Shown: positions 27,194 to 36,300 of the stretch, in pieces
Layout: each line of letters begins with the position of its first letter
How positions within the stretch are numbered: position 1 is the first letter of the stretch
From: Bifidobacterium breve
GTDB lineage: Bacteria; Actinomycetota; Actinomycetes; Nanopelagicales; Nanopelagicaceae
DNA: 64,000 nucleotides
Reading direction: 5' to 3'
NCBI GenBank assembly: GCA_945890205.1
Contig: CAMDCL010000001.1
Location: 1 to 64,000 of the forward strand
The notes under the pieces: model-generated
The model's input: the letters and a program-made list of their open reading frames with translations, nothing else
Told to the model about the DNA's origin: nothing
Database searches by the model: none
Translations under genes and position numbers: made by a program

Positions 27194-28059
27194 GCTACCC
27201 AACTCCTTGCTGCGCTATGAATACATTCAGCTGTTACCGGAAGTTGTCCAACCCTTTCTCCATCAGAGTATGCAACCGCTTTGGATTCAATTCTGACCAT
27301 CCGACTGCGGACAATCTCAACTGCAGGGTGGGTTATATGACTACCTGCAAATACTCGGGGGAAAACCTTTATGAACTCGAGGGTAGAGACTGGATGGAGA
27401 ACCATTACATCAAACAATCCGTCGGTAATTGAAGCGTTGGGGCACACCAGCATTCCCCCACCGTAGGAACGGCCATTAGAAACTGCAATGAGCATCGCCG
27501 CAGTTGAGATAGATCGGTCATCCAGAGTTATCTCGTAGTGACGGGGCTTAAACCGTGGCAATTCAATAGCTATGGCGGCGTTGTACTTCATCGTGCCTTT
27601 AGGCCACTTCATTGTGTTGGCCTTCTCATTAACAATTGAATCAAAGCCTGTAGAAAGGATCGCACCAAACCATTCACCATCAACTAATCCCAGATCTATC
27701 GCTGTTGGCTCTGTTGAGGTGATTGCCTCTAACTGTGAATCAATCGACTCTAGATCCCAACCAAGGGTTCGCACAAAATCATTGCCAGTTCCAGCTGGGA
27801 TCATGGCAAATGGAATCTGCGCAGGTACTAACCTTTGTAAAATAATATGCAAGAGACCATCACCACCAACAGCGATAACCCCGATGCAATCTGGGTTCTT
27901 CTCGGTAAATGCACTTAAATGATCTGTCAGAGCTACTGAGGAGTTCCCGGTAATTATTGTGTAGGCAATTTTTCGCTGCGAGAGCCAGCCCGCTACATAT
28001 GTACCTACAGTGGCCCCTTTTCCCTGACCAGATACAGGGTTAATCACGAGAGCCCACAT
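27190..28059 (-). CDS. Diacylglycerol/lipid kinase family protein
   Basis: The 289-residue protein has the lipid-kinase ATP site: VINPVSGQGKGA at the N-terminus, GVIAVGGDGLLHIILQRL near 64, and PAGTGNDFVRTLGW. It belongs to the DagK/YegS group that phosphorylates diacylglycerol or related lipids at the membrane. The following domain with YDGERVG-type segment (AYSDGERVG) is also typical. It is tightly coupled to helY. It has its own TAAGGT hexamer six bases before the ATG although tatC ends only 16 bases upstream. Substrate cannot be told from sequence. Confidence 0.88.
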   Translation of the reverse strand: MWALVINPVSGQGKGATVGTYVAGWLSQRKIAYTIITGNSSVALTDHLSAFTEKNPDCIGVIAVGGDGLLHIILQRLVPAQIPFAMIPAGTGNDFVRTLGWDLESIDSQLEAITSTEPTAIDLGLVDGEWFGAILSTGFDSIVNEKANTMKWPKGTMKYNAAIAIELPRFKPRHYEITLDDRSISTAAMLIAVSNGRSYGGGMLVCPNASITDGLFDVMVLHPVSTLEFIKVFPRVFAGSHITHPAVEIVRSRMVRIESKAVAYSDGERVGQLPVTAECIHSAARSWVA

Positions 28060-28065
28060 GGGATG

Positions 28066-28071
28066 ACCTTA
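28066..28071 (-). promoter_or_regulatory. -10 element TAAGGT, leaderless promoter for lipid kinase
   Basis: On the minus strand TAAGGT is followed by six bases and the ATG at 28059. It lies in the 16-base gap after tatC, which suggests an internal promoter in this operon. Confidence 0.55.
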
Positions 28072-28075
28072 TCGG

Positions 28076-28891
28076 CTATTCCTTAATAGATGTCGGTGCT
28101 TCAATCCCCGTGCTGCCTGTTTCGATTAACTCCTGCTTCTTATCTCGTCGTTTATCTACCAGAACGGCAATCAATCCAGCCATGAAGTAGAAGAGAATTA
28201 ATGGACCAGACAAGAGGACCATGCTCAAAGGATCAGCTGTTGGAGAAAGGGCTGCAACAAAAAAGAAGATTACGAAGATCCAAATTCGCCACGGCTTCAA
28301 AATTGTTTTTCCTCGGAGAAATCCTATGAGATTAAAGGTCAACAAAAAGATAGGCAGCTCAAAGGCTAAGCCAACAAACAAAATAACTCTCAACACAAAA
28401 TCCAGATAATCATCAAATCTGACAAGGTTACTAATAGCGTTTGGTGTGAAGCCAAATAACGCCTTGATCGCAATCGGCAGGATTAAGTAGCCAAGGGTTG
28501 CACCCATAGCAAAAAACGGGGTTGCCGCTGCCACGAAGAGAACGCTAGTTCTCTTCTCTTTTCGATGAAGTGCCGGAGCGATAAATGCCCACAATTGGTA
28601 AAGCCAAAATGGTGCAGAGATAATCACACCTGTGAGAAGGGCGACCTTAATCTGCAGATCGAGCGGACCGAGAACTCCACTGATGTAGAGAGCGCCACAA
28701 CTGGCCGCTCCAGATTCTTGGGCAGCCTTGAGATCACATACCGGGCTAGCTAAGGTGGAGATGATTGGATTGTAGAAATACCATCCACCAACAAACGCAA
28801 CAAGAACGGCAATCGCAGAACGTAGTACACGTTTGCGTAACTCTCGTAAGTGGTCGAGTAGTGGCATCCTCGCTTCGCTGACAGATGCCAT
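28076..28891 (-). CDS. tatC: Twin-arginine translocase subunit TatC
   Basis: TatC is the signal-peptide receptor of the Tat export system in the cytoplasmic membrane. Its 271 residues contain six membrane segments; the N-terminal MPLLDHLRELRKRVLRS with the conserved Glu and the FALLVGLAFELPIFL-like block (ILFVGLAFELPIFLLTF) are diagnostic. The C-terminal tail is charged. It begins four bases after tatA. tatB is not present nearby; a TatAC system or a remote tatB is possible. Confidence 0.95.
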   Translation of the reverse strand: MASVSEARMPLLDHLRELRKRVLRSAIAVLVAFVGGWYFYNPIISTLASPVCDLKAAQESGAASCGALYISGVLGPLDLQIKVALLTGVIISAPFWLYQLWAFIAPALHRKEKRTSVLFVAAATPFFAMGATLGYLILPIAIKALFGFTPNAISNLVRFDDYLDFVLRVILFVGLAFELPIFLLTFNLIGFLRGKTILKPWRIWIFVIFFFVAALSPTADPLSMVLLSGPLILFYFMAGLIAVLVDKRRDKKQELIETGSTGIEAPTSIKE

Positions 28892-28895
28892 GGAG

Positions 28896-29078
28896 TTACT
28901 TCTCTGTTTTGCCGTCTTCTTCGATTGTTACATCATCGGCCTTCATTTCCTTCATTTCACTCTTGAAGATTCGCATCGAGCGACCAAGTGAACGAGCTGA
29001 GTCTGGAAGGCGCTTTGCACCAAAAAGTACGAGGACAACGATCAAAAGAATAACGATCTCTCTTGGACCTAGATTCAT
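28896..29078 (-). CDS. tatA: Sec-independent translocase protein TatA
   Basis: This 60-residue protein has one N-terminal membrane helix (REIVILLIVVLVLFGAKRLPDSARSLGRSMRIFKSEMKEM) followed by the amphipathic helix and an acidic tail, the TatA pattern. It polymerises to form the Tat pore. A strong ribosome site, AAGGAG, precedes the ATG. tatC follows in the same operon. The gap between pafC and tatA (67 bases) contains TATAGT and TAGGCT hexamers on the minus strand that could be its promoter. Confidence 0.95.
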   Translation of the reverse strand: MNLGPREIVILLIVVLVLFGAKRLPDSARSLGRSMRIFKSEMKEMKADDVTIEEDGKTEK

Positions 29079-29145
29079 AGTAACTACTCCTTGGCTGATA
29101 TTTCTCCGAAGGCTACACCAGTCAGCCTAAAAACTATAGATGGAT

Positions 29146-30063
29146 TTACTCGGCTTTGTAACGATCCAGCATCGATTGAGCCATTTGCGCTATCGATACT
29201 CGGATTTCAGGGGGCGAAAGCAAGGCGGCTGCTCCACCCGCAGCCAGGACAGATCGCTCTAACCATTGCTGTGAATAAGTCTCGTAACCGAACTCTGAAC
29301 CCACAGTGGCATCTGTCAGGTTGAATCTTTCGGCTAATTCTCTACTTGGTTTCAGTACCTTAATGACCGAACTTATGCCCTGACTCTGGGTTGCCGAATG
29401 AGCAACCCTTCTTTCAATTTGAATAACACCTGCAGACTGGATCCGTTCAATCTTGAACTGTCTGAAATCAGAGGCTTCGTAACAGTAAGCGCTTAAGTAC
29501 TGAACTCCATCAACATCTAGCGCCTCGATAGGAAAGATCTTCCGTTGAGTTATCTCGTCCCGATACAGGGAGTGGTATTGAATCTCTAATCCAGATTGGC
29601 TTGCGAGAGCTTCGGCGATCGCCCCGGATATCTTTTGATTTACAGTGGTTGTAACTGAAAAAACAGATGGAAGATTGATGATCGAAGACAAACGCAAAGC
29701 TAAGGAATCTACCTTCTCAAGTAAGTCAGCTCTATCGGAAGAGATTGAGGAGCGCAGGAGCTCTAATCCCAAGACAAGTGATACGCCCTCATCAAAGGTA
29801 ACTGATCGTGGTTTGGATAAGGTTGGCGCGTTACTGATATTGACATACCCTGATTCAAAATCAAGCTCCATCAACTCAAGTGGCGTGTACCCCGGAAGTC
29901 CACACATCCACAGTGTCGTTAAATCATTGATCATTTGTGCGTTACTCACATCAAAAACCGCTGCCAAATCTTTGAGCGCAATTCCTTGGTGCGAATTAAT
30001 GTAAGGAACTAAATCCAAAAGACGCGCTGTGCGCTCAAGCGGAGCTGAGAAACTTTTAGCCAT
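29146..30063 (-). CDS. pafC: WYL-domain regulator PafC
   Basis: PafC pairs with PafB to activate DNA-damage genes in mycobacteria. The N-terminal winged helix (ERTARLLDLVPYINSHQGIALKDLAAVFDVSNAQMINDLTTLWMCGLPGY) is followed by a WYL-type domain near 150-230 and a C-terminal WCX region. Start ATG at 30063 overlaps the pafB stop by eight bases. It is followed by tatA, as in Rv2095c-Rv2094c. Its 305 residues are normal. The pupylation genes that gave the name are absent beside it. Confidence 0.92.
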   Translation of the reverse strand: MAKSFSAPLERTARLLDLVPYINSHQGIALKDLAAVFDVSNAQMINDLTTLWMCGLPGYTPLELMELDFESGYVNISNAPTLSKPRSVTFDEGVSLVLGLELLRSSISSDRADLLEKVDSLALRLSSIINLPSVFSVTTTVNQKISGAIAEALASQSGLEIQYHSLYRDEITQRKIFPIEALDVDGVQYLSAYCYEASDFRQFKIERIQSAGVIQIERRVAHSATQSQGISSVIKVLKPSRELAERFNLTDATVGSEFGYETYSQQWLERSVLAAGGAAALLSPPEIRVSIAQMAQSMLDRYKAE

Positions 30064-30997
30064 GGCTCTTGACCAATGAATCAAGTTGACCGATGAGGAT
30101 CTCTCTTAGCTCCTGAGGCTGTTGAACAAAGACATCATTTCCATGCCAAAGAACCATCGATGCCAAGGTGTGAAGGTTATAAATGGGAACTCTTAATCGA
30201 TCCCACTCCCCTAGTGACTCTGTCGATGTAGCTAATGCACGCAGTGAGGTTCCTTTTCCTTTTCTTACATCAATAGCGGCAAAAGAGGTTGATGATCCAC
30301 CTTCAAAAACTCCCTTCGGATCAAAGTTCTGTGGAGTTTCAAAATCTCTTGGTCCCTTAGAGGCGGCTATCTCTCCCTCTATACGATCCACCCGGAAGGT
30401 TCGTATCTCCTGAATCTCTTGGTCTACCCCCGAGAGATACCAAAATCCCGCCCGCGATGACAAACCGATTGGGACTATCTTTCGCACATTCTGAAGTAAC
30501 TGCGAATCAATGTAGGTAAAGGTAAGTAGCTGTTGCTCTGCGATCGCCTTAGCGATCAGAGGAAAATCTCGGCCACCATCTGAAAGTTTGTTCGATGCAC
30601 CCGGAAGGGTCAACGAATCACTCGGTACCCCCATGGAATTTAACTTGAGTAGAGCTTTCTGAGCAGCTTCATCAAATGAAGCACCCTGCCATGCTTGCGC
30701 CGCCAGAGATAAAAGTGAGATCTCTGTCGGTGTTATTTGCCCAAGATCTAGCTGATACTTCTCTTGTTTGATCCGATAGCCAGCCTCATCATTAAATAAC
30801 GGATCATAACTTCCGACTTCGATCTCGATGCCAAGGGAGCGAAGATCATCTTTGTCCCGTTCAAACATTCTCTCCTTGGTCTCTGGGCTACCTTCGTAAC
30901 CTTCAACCGATCTAAAAATCTCGGATTTTGTTAAGTACCTCTTTGTTGCAAGCAGTGCGATTGTTAGATTGATTAATCGCTCAATCTTCCGAGACAC
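30056..30997 (-). CDS. pafB: WYL-domain regulator PafB
   Basis: PafB is the partner of PafC. It begins with SRKIERLINLTIALLATKRYLTKSEIFRSVEGY, a winged-helix domain, and then has a WYL domain with the segment FWYLSGVDQEIQEIRTFRVDRIEG near 185. The GTG at 30997 is chosen because it gives this standard N-terminus and overlaps trmI by 17 bases; the longer frame lies inside trmI. The 313 residues fit. The direct junction with trmI shows that the proteasome gene block usual here has been lost. Confidence 0.92.
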   Translation of the reverse strand: MSRKIERLINLTIALLATKRYLTKSEIFRSVEGYEGSPETKERMFERDKDDLRSLGIEIEVGSYDPLFNDEAGYRIKQEKYQLDLGQITPTEISLLSLAAQAWQGASFDEAAQKALLKLNSMGVPSDSLTLPGASNKLSDGGRDFPLIAKAIAEQQLLTFTYIDSQLLQNVRKIVPIGLSSRAGFWYLSGVDQEIQEIRTFRVDRIEGEIAASKGPRDFETPQNFDPKGVFEGGSSTSFAAIDVRKGKGTSLRALATSTESLGEWDRLRVPIYNLHTLASMVLWHGNDVFVQQPQELREILIGQLDSLVKSHG

Positions 30998-31832
30998 CGT
31001 AAGCACCCTTCGCTGGTCGACGACGTCGTGCCAACACCTCAACGCCAGGTGCCATTCTGCGGCTTTGGATAAGAAAACCTGTATGCCCAATCATTCGCTG
31101 TTGAGGACGAACCGCTAAACCTTCATGATGCCAACCGCGGACCATCGTCTCTGAACTTTCAGGTTCAGTAAATCGACCATCCTCCTTCAGCGCTTCTGCG
31201 GTAGCTGATAATTGTGTCGTTGTTGCAACATAGGCCAGAAATACACCGCCTGGTCTCAAAGCTCGGGCGGCGATATCTACACACTCCCATGGAGCCAACA
31301 TATCTAAGATGACCCGATCAAACTCTGATTCAAACTCCTGTTCTTGAAGATCTCCAACAACAAGGGACCAATTTTCAGGTGCGGATTCAAAGTAGGCATC
31401 AACATTAGAACGGGCGTTATCTGCAAAATCAGATCTACGTTCAACAGAGTGAACCTTGCCAGATGGACCTGCAGCGCGCAGAAGTGAAATTGTGAGCGCT
31501 CCACTACCAACTCCAGCTTCCAGGACCCTTGCACCGGGATAGATGTCTGCAACTCCAACGATCATGGCTGCATCCTTTGGATAAACAATTGTCGCCCCTC
31601 GTGGCATCGTTAAAACATAATCAGCCAGTAGTGGTTTAAATGCAGTGAACTTCAAACCTGCTGTGGTGCTGACAACTGAGCCTTCGGGCATACCAATCAA
31701 CTCATCATGGGTGATCCAACCTTTGTGGGTATGCCACTCTTTTCCAGGTGTGATGGTAAAGCTGTACAACTTTCCCTTTGGATCGGTCAGTTGAATACGA
31801 TCACCGGCTCCGAAATACCCAAGATTAGACAC
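30981..31832 (-). CDS. trmI: tRNA (adenine-58-N1)-methyltransferase TrmI
   Basis: TrmI methylates A58 in the T loop of tRNAs. The 283-residue chain has a small N-terminal barrel and a Rossmann domain with ARVLEAGVGSGALTISLLRAAGP, the VERRSDFADNARSN segment and DRVILDMLAPWECV, all typical of the family. The start is GTG with a TAAGAT hexamer six bases upstream, consistent with a leaderless transcript. It is divergent from the RecB-like gene and upstream of pafB. The equivalent is Rv2118c. Confidence 0.94.
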   Translation of the reverse strand: MSNLGYFGAGDRIQLTDPKGKLYSFTITPGKEWHTHKGWITHDELIGMPEGSVVSTTAGLKFTAFKPLLADYVLTMPRGATIVYPKDAAMIVGVADIYPGARVLEAGVGSGALTISLLRAAGPSGKVHSVERRSDFADNARSNVDAYFESAPENWSLVVGDLQEQEFESEFDRVILDMLAPWECVDIAARALRPGGVFLAYVATTTQLSATAEALKEDGRFTEPESSETMVRGWHHEGLAVRPQQRMIGHTGFLIQSRRMAPGVEVLARRRRPAKGAYGVSED

Positions 31833-31838
31833 GGGAGC

Positions 31839-31844
31839 ATCTTA
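31839..31844 (-). promoter_or_regulatory. -10 element TAAGAT, leaderless promoter for trmI
   Basis: On the minus strand TAAGAT stands six bases before the GTG at 31832, in the 51-base divergent gap. No ribosome site is visible. Confidence 0.6.
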
Positions 31845-31870
31845 GGCGAAATTGTTGGTGAAAGTACGAG

Positions 31871-31876
31871 TATCTT
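31871..31876 (+). promoter_or_regulatory. -10 element TATCTT, leaderless promoter for RecB-like gene
   Basis: TATCTT is seven bases before the GTG at 31884. This spacing supports 31884 as start, since the longer open frame would begin inside trmI. Confidence 0.55.
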
Positions 31877-31883
31877 CAGACAG

Positions 31884-32648
31884 GTGAGCGATGAGAAGAA
31901 ACTGCGTCTTTCCCCTAGCGCCGTTAGTGAGTACGAGAACTGTCCCCAGCTCTACAAATACCGCAAAATTGAAAAACTGCCAGAACCACCTTCGCTTGAT
32001 GCTGAACGTGGAACCTTGGTCCACACTATTTTGCAGGATCTCTTTGAATTCCCAAGTGCGCAGCGGCTTCCGCAAACCGCTATCGATCTTCTGCCTTCGC
32101 GTTGGAGCGCACAAATAGAAGGTAAGCCTGAGCTCAAAGCTATGGTGACAAATGAGAAGGAGTGGTTAGACCGAGCAACATCGCTTTTAACTACATACTT
32201 CACCTTAGAAAATCCATCGACATTTGAAGCAACCCATCGCGAAATGCATCTAGAGAATGATTTTGATACAAATGTTTATCTACACGGCTATGTAGATAGA
32301 TTAGATATCGCACCTACTGGTGAGGTGCGAATAGTTGACTATAAAACTGGAAAATCTCCCAAACCTGGCTGGGAGGAAAAAGCGCTCTTTCAACTACGCG
32401 TTTATGCACTTCTCTACTGGAAAGCTACCGGTGTACTTCCGCGACTTCTGCAACTGATCTACTTAGGTGATGGAAGAGTGGTTAAAAGTAGTCCGACAAT
32501 GAAAGATATTGAATCAGCTGAAAAGGTGTTACATCGCGTTGCCAAGGATATTTTCATCTCTATCCAGAAGGATTACTGGCCACCGAAACCATCACGGTTA
32601 TGTGATTGGTGCTTTTTCAAGAGCATCTGCCCTGCACACAACAGCTAG
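31884..32648 (+). CDS. RecB-like PD-(D/E)XK nuclease with Fe-S cysteines
   Basis: The protein of about 254 residues is a RecB-family exonuclease domain (Rv2119 position). Nuclease motifs are GYVDRLDI and VRIVDYKTGKSPKPGWEEKALFQLRVYALLYW, the D...DYK core. One Cys in SEYENCPQLYKYR and three in CDWCFFKSICPAHNS fit a 4Fe-4S cluster as in AddB and Cas4. No helicase or CRISPR gene is near. A GTG at 31884 is the best start. It overlaps the convergent HAD gene by four bases (CTAG). Substrate is unknown; DNA end processing is likely. Confidence 0.88.
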   Translation: MSDEKKLRLSPSAVSEYENCPQLYKYRKIEKLPEPPSLDAERGTLVHTILQDLFEFPSAQRLPQTAIDLLPSRWSAQIEGKPELKAMVTNEKEWLDRATSLLTTYFTLENPSTFEATHREMHLENDFDTNVYLHGYVDRLDIAPTGEVRIVDYKTGKSPKPGWEEKALFQLRVYALLYWKATGVLPRLLQLIYLGDGRVVKSSPTMKDIESAEKVLHRVAKDIFISIQKDYWPPKPSRLCDWCFFKSICPAHNS

Positions 32649-33325
32649 ATCGTGATCGTAAAATCTGCGCGCAACGCCGATAACTTCTCAAATGATAGTT
32701 GCTCAAGAGAGCTGATGACACGGATCTTTGCCGACTCTTCGATTTTCACAAGATGTGGAACAGCGATGAGAAAAGCTCCACTTGCCGAAGCAGCCTTCAT
32801 TCCAGTTATCGAATCCTCAAAAATAAGCGAATTGGCTATATTTGCTTGACTGATGGCTGCTGCCCTTTGATAACAATCTGGATATGGCTTTGTTCTTTCG
32901 ACATCATCTGAACTGATAGAGAAGGGAAATAACTCCTGCCCCAGGTTATCCAGAACCGCGTTAACAATGATTCGCGGACTAGCGGACACGAGAGCGGTTT
33001 TAATTCCGTGAGATTGAAGTTCTTGTACTAACTCAACCGCCCCAGGCATGGTTGGGGTGTTGCCACGCATCTTTTCCGCTTGAGTATCAATCAGTTTTTG
33101 GGTGAAGTAGTGCGGGCTTTCCTTCCCGCCACACCTTTCATACATGTATTGGCCTACTCGGGTAAGTGGTCCCCCTAGACATGCGACTTGATCCTCTTGC
33201 ACCCAGGTGTAACCAAAAGGTGCGGTCACCTCAATTTCAGATTGAAACCATTCAGGTTCAGAGTCAACCAACAACCCATCCATATCAAAGAAGACGGCCT
33301 CAAAAAAAGTGTGGTGAGAGTCCAT
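32645..33325 (-). CDS. HAD-family phosphatase/phosphoglucomutase-like
   Basis: The 226-residue hydrolase has the HAD motifs FFDMDGLLVDSEP (I), ALVSASPR (II), KPYPDCYQRAA (III) and IFEDSITGMKAASASGAF (IV). The cap type places it in the beta-phosphoglucomutase-like subgroup, which includes many sugar-phosphate phosphatases. Its start ATG overlaps the metH stop (TAATG), so it is cotranscribed with metH. The substrate cannot be told from sequence. Confidence 0.88.
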   Translation of the reverse strand: MDSHHTFFEAVFFDMDGLLVDSEPEWFQSEIEVTAPFGYTWVQEDQVACLGGPLTRVGQYMYERCGGKESPHYFTQKLIDTQAEKMRGNTPTMPGAVELVQELQSHGIKTALVSASPRIIVNAVLDNLGQELFPFSISSDDVERTKPYPDCYQRAAAISQANIANSLIFEDSITGMKAASASGAFLIAVPHLVKIEESAKIRVISSLEQLSFEKLSALRADFTITI

Positions 33326-36300
33326 TAATTTGCGTTGAAGTACTTTGCTTCGGGGTGGTGAACAATGATTGCTGATGTTGATTGCTCGGGGTGCAATTGG
33401 AACTCCTCAGAAAGTTCAACACCGATTCGTGATGGGTCGAGGAGTTCACACAACTGAACCTGTTGGTCGAGATCAGGACAGGCGGGATACCCAAATGAGT
33501 AACGTGAACCTCTATACCCTTGATCCAAAATCCCTTGAAGATCTGCAGAATCCTCGCCCCTCACCGCCAACTCTTCACGAATGCGCGCATGCCAGTGTTC
33601 TGCAAGGCTTTCAGTTAACTGTACTGATAACCCATGAAGTTCAAGATACTCCCGGTAATTGTTAGCTGCAAAGAGCTTTGCAGCCGCTTCACTGACTGTT
33701 GAACCCATAGTAACTACATGGAAAGCCACAACATCGGTCTTCCCAGAATCCCTAGATGCAAAGAAATCACTAATACACAAACGTCGATCACGCGTTTGGC
33801 GCGGGAAGGTAAAGCGTGTTCTCTCTTTTCCTTTATTTTCACCTTCGTGATGGAGAATAACTAGGTCATTACCTTCGCTGTAGCAAGGAAAGTATCCATA
33901 GACAACCGCAGCGTTGAGCCATCCATTTGCTTGTACCTCATTGAGAAGTGAGCGCAAACGTGGACGGCCTTCTGTTTCAACCATGTTCTCGTACTCACCA
34001 CGATTACCCTTCAACCCCCACTGACCAACGAAGAGCGCTCGTTCATCCAACATTCCTGCGTAATCGCTGAGCTGGATTCCTTTAACAACGCGGGAACCAA
34101 AAAATGGAGGAGTAGGAATATCTACATCGATTGCTACATCACTACGTGTAGTGTCGATCGGTGCTTCTTCGACTTTAACTCGTGTATTGGCGACCTTGCG
34201 TTCGCGAAGTGCCGGAAGTGCTGCACCTGGCTCGCCACGTTTAACCGCCATGATTGCATCCATTAAACGCAAACCTTCAAATGCATCACGGGCATAGCGA
34301 ACCTCACCTGGAAACAGTGCCGCTAAATCCTGCTCGACATAGGCTCTTGTCAAAGCCGCTCCCCCGAGGACGATTGGCCACCTTTGGTCTAAACCTCGTG
34401 CGGTGATCTCCTGCAAATTCTCTTTCATGATTACGGTGGATTTAACAAGTAACCCACTCATTCCGATCGCATCGGCGTTAGATTCAGTAGCACCGTCAAT
34501 AATCTGATTAATCGTTTGTTTAATTCCGATGTTGACAACGCGGTAGCCATTATTGGTCAAGATAATATCGACAAGGTTTTTACCAATATCGTGTACATCT
34601 CCCTTAACCGTTGCCAGTAACATAGTTCCGCGACCTTCGTCGCCGGTTTTCTCCATAAATGGTTCAAGTATGGCAACCGCTGTTTTCATAACTTCAGCGC
34701 TTTGAAGTACAAAGGGCAGCTGCATCTGGCCCTTACCAAAGAGCTCACCTACAGTTTTCATACCCTCAAGGAGGTGGGAGTTGATAATTTCTAACGGAGG
34801 CGTTCCCTGCGACATCGCCTCCTTGAGATCATCTTCAAGTCCAACCTTTTCTCCATCGATGATTCGTCTCTGTAGCCGTTCATACAGTGGCAGCGCTGCT
34901 AAGGCCTCTGCTCGCGCGTTTTTGCTGGTCGCTAGTTCAACACCATCAAATAGTTGCAGAAACTCTTGAAGAGGATCGTATGTGCATTCATCCCCATCAA
35001 ATCGCCTACGGTCATAAATTAAATCCAGTGCTACCTCTTTTTGACGGTCATCGATGCGCACCATAGGTGTGATCTTTGAAGGGTGCACGATCGCCGAATC
35101 CAACCCAGCCTGAACGCACTCATGAAGGAAAACAGAGTTAAGTACAACGCGTGCAGCAGGATTTAATCCAAAGGAAACATTACTGACGCCAAGAGTTGTT
35201 TGAACTTGGGGAAACTCAACCTTTAACTGACGTATCGCATTGATGGTTTCAATTCCATCCTTACGAGTTTCCTCTTGACCAGTTGCGATAGGAAAGGTTA
35301 AGCAATCAATCAAGATGTCGCCGACATTCATTCCCCAGTTGTCATGCAAGTCATTGATGAGTCGCCTGGCCACACGAAGTTTCCATTGCGCATCTCGTGC
35401 CTGCCCCTCTTCATCAATAGTTAAGGCGACTACGCTTGCTCCATGCTCTTGAACTAAGGGCATAATTTTTGCAAAGCGAGAGCTCGGGCCATCACCATCC
35501 TCATAATTAACGGAGTTAATGACACATCGACCACCTAGGTGTTCCAGCCCTGCTTTGAGTACTGCAGGTTCGGTGGAATCAAGAACAATTGGCAAGGTAC
35601 TGGCTGTGGCAAAACGTGAAGCGAGTTGGCTCATATCAGCGGCACCATCGCGACCTACATAATCCACGGAAAGATCTAGCATGTGAGCACCATCGCGAAT
35701 TTGATCACGTGCGATCTCTACACATTTTTCCCAGTCCTCAGCTAACAATGCATCTCTAAATGCACGAGAACCATTGGCATTGGTGCGTTCACCAATAGCA
35801 AGATAGGTCTTGTCCTGTCTAAATGGAACATACTGATACAGCGATGAGGCTCCGGGATCTAAATCAGGAGTTCGATTGTGAACCTTTTTACCGCTCACCT
35901 TTTTTACAACCGCTGAAAGATGTTCGGGTGTAGTACCGCAACATCCCCCAACCAAGGAGATTCCATAATCATTGACAAAGCCATCGAGTGCGATTGCTAA
36001 CTCTTCTGGCCCCAAGGGATATGAAGCACCATTTGCTCCAAGAACGGGAAGACCGGCGTTAGGCATTACAGAAATTGCAATCTTTGCATTTTTACTTAAG
36101 TATCGGAGGTGTTCAGACATCTCAGTTGGCCCAGTCGCACAGTTCAGACCAATCAGATCAATCCCCATAGGCTCTAAGGTGTTTAAGGCCGCACCGATCT
36201 CTGAGCCAAGAAGCATGGTGCCTGTGGTTTCTACGGTGACTTGTGCGATCAACACAATGTCCCGTTCGGACTCATTGATCGCTTGGCGGCAACCATTGAC

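Noticed and set aside
31884-32648. Cas4-like protein as sign of a CRISPR system
   Set aside because: No repeat-spacer array and no other cas gene are seen; the RecB-like family is widespread outside CRISPR.
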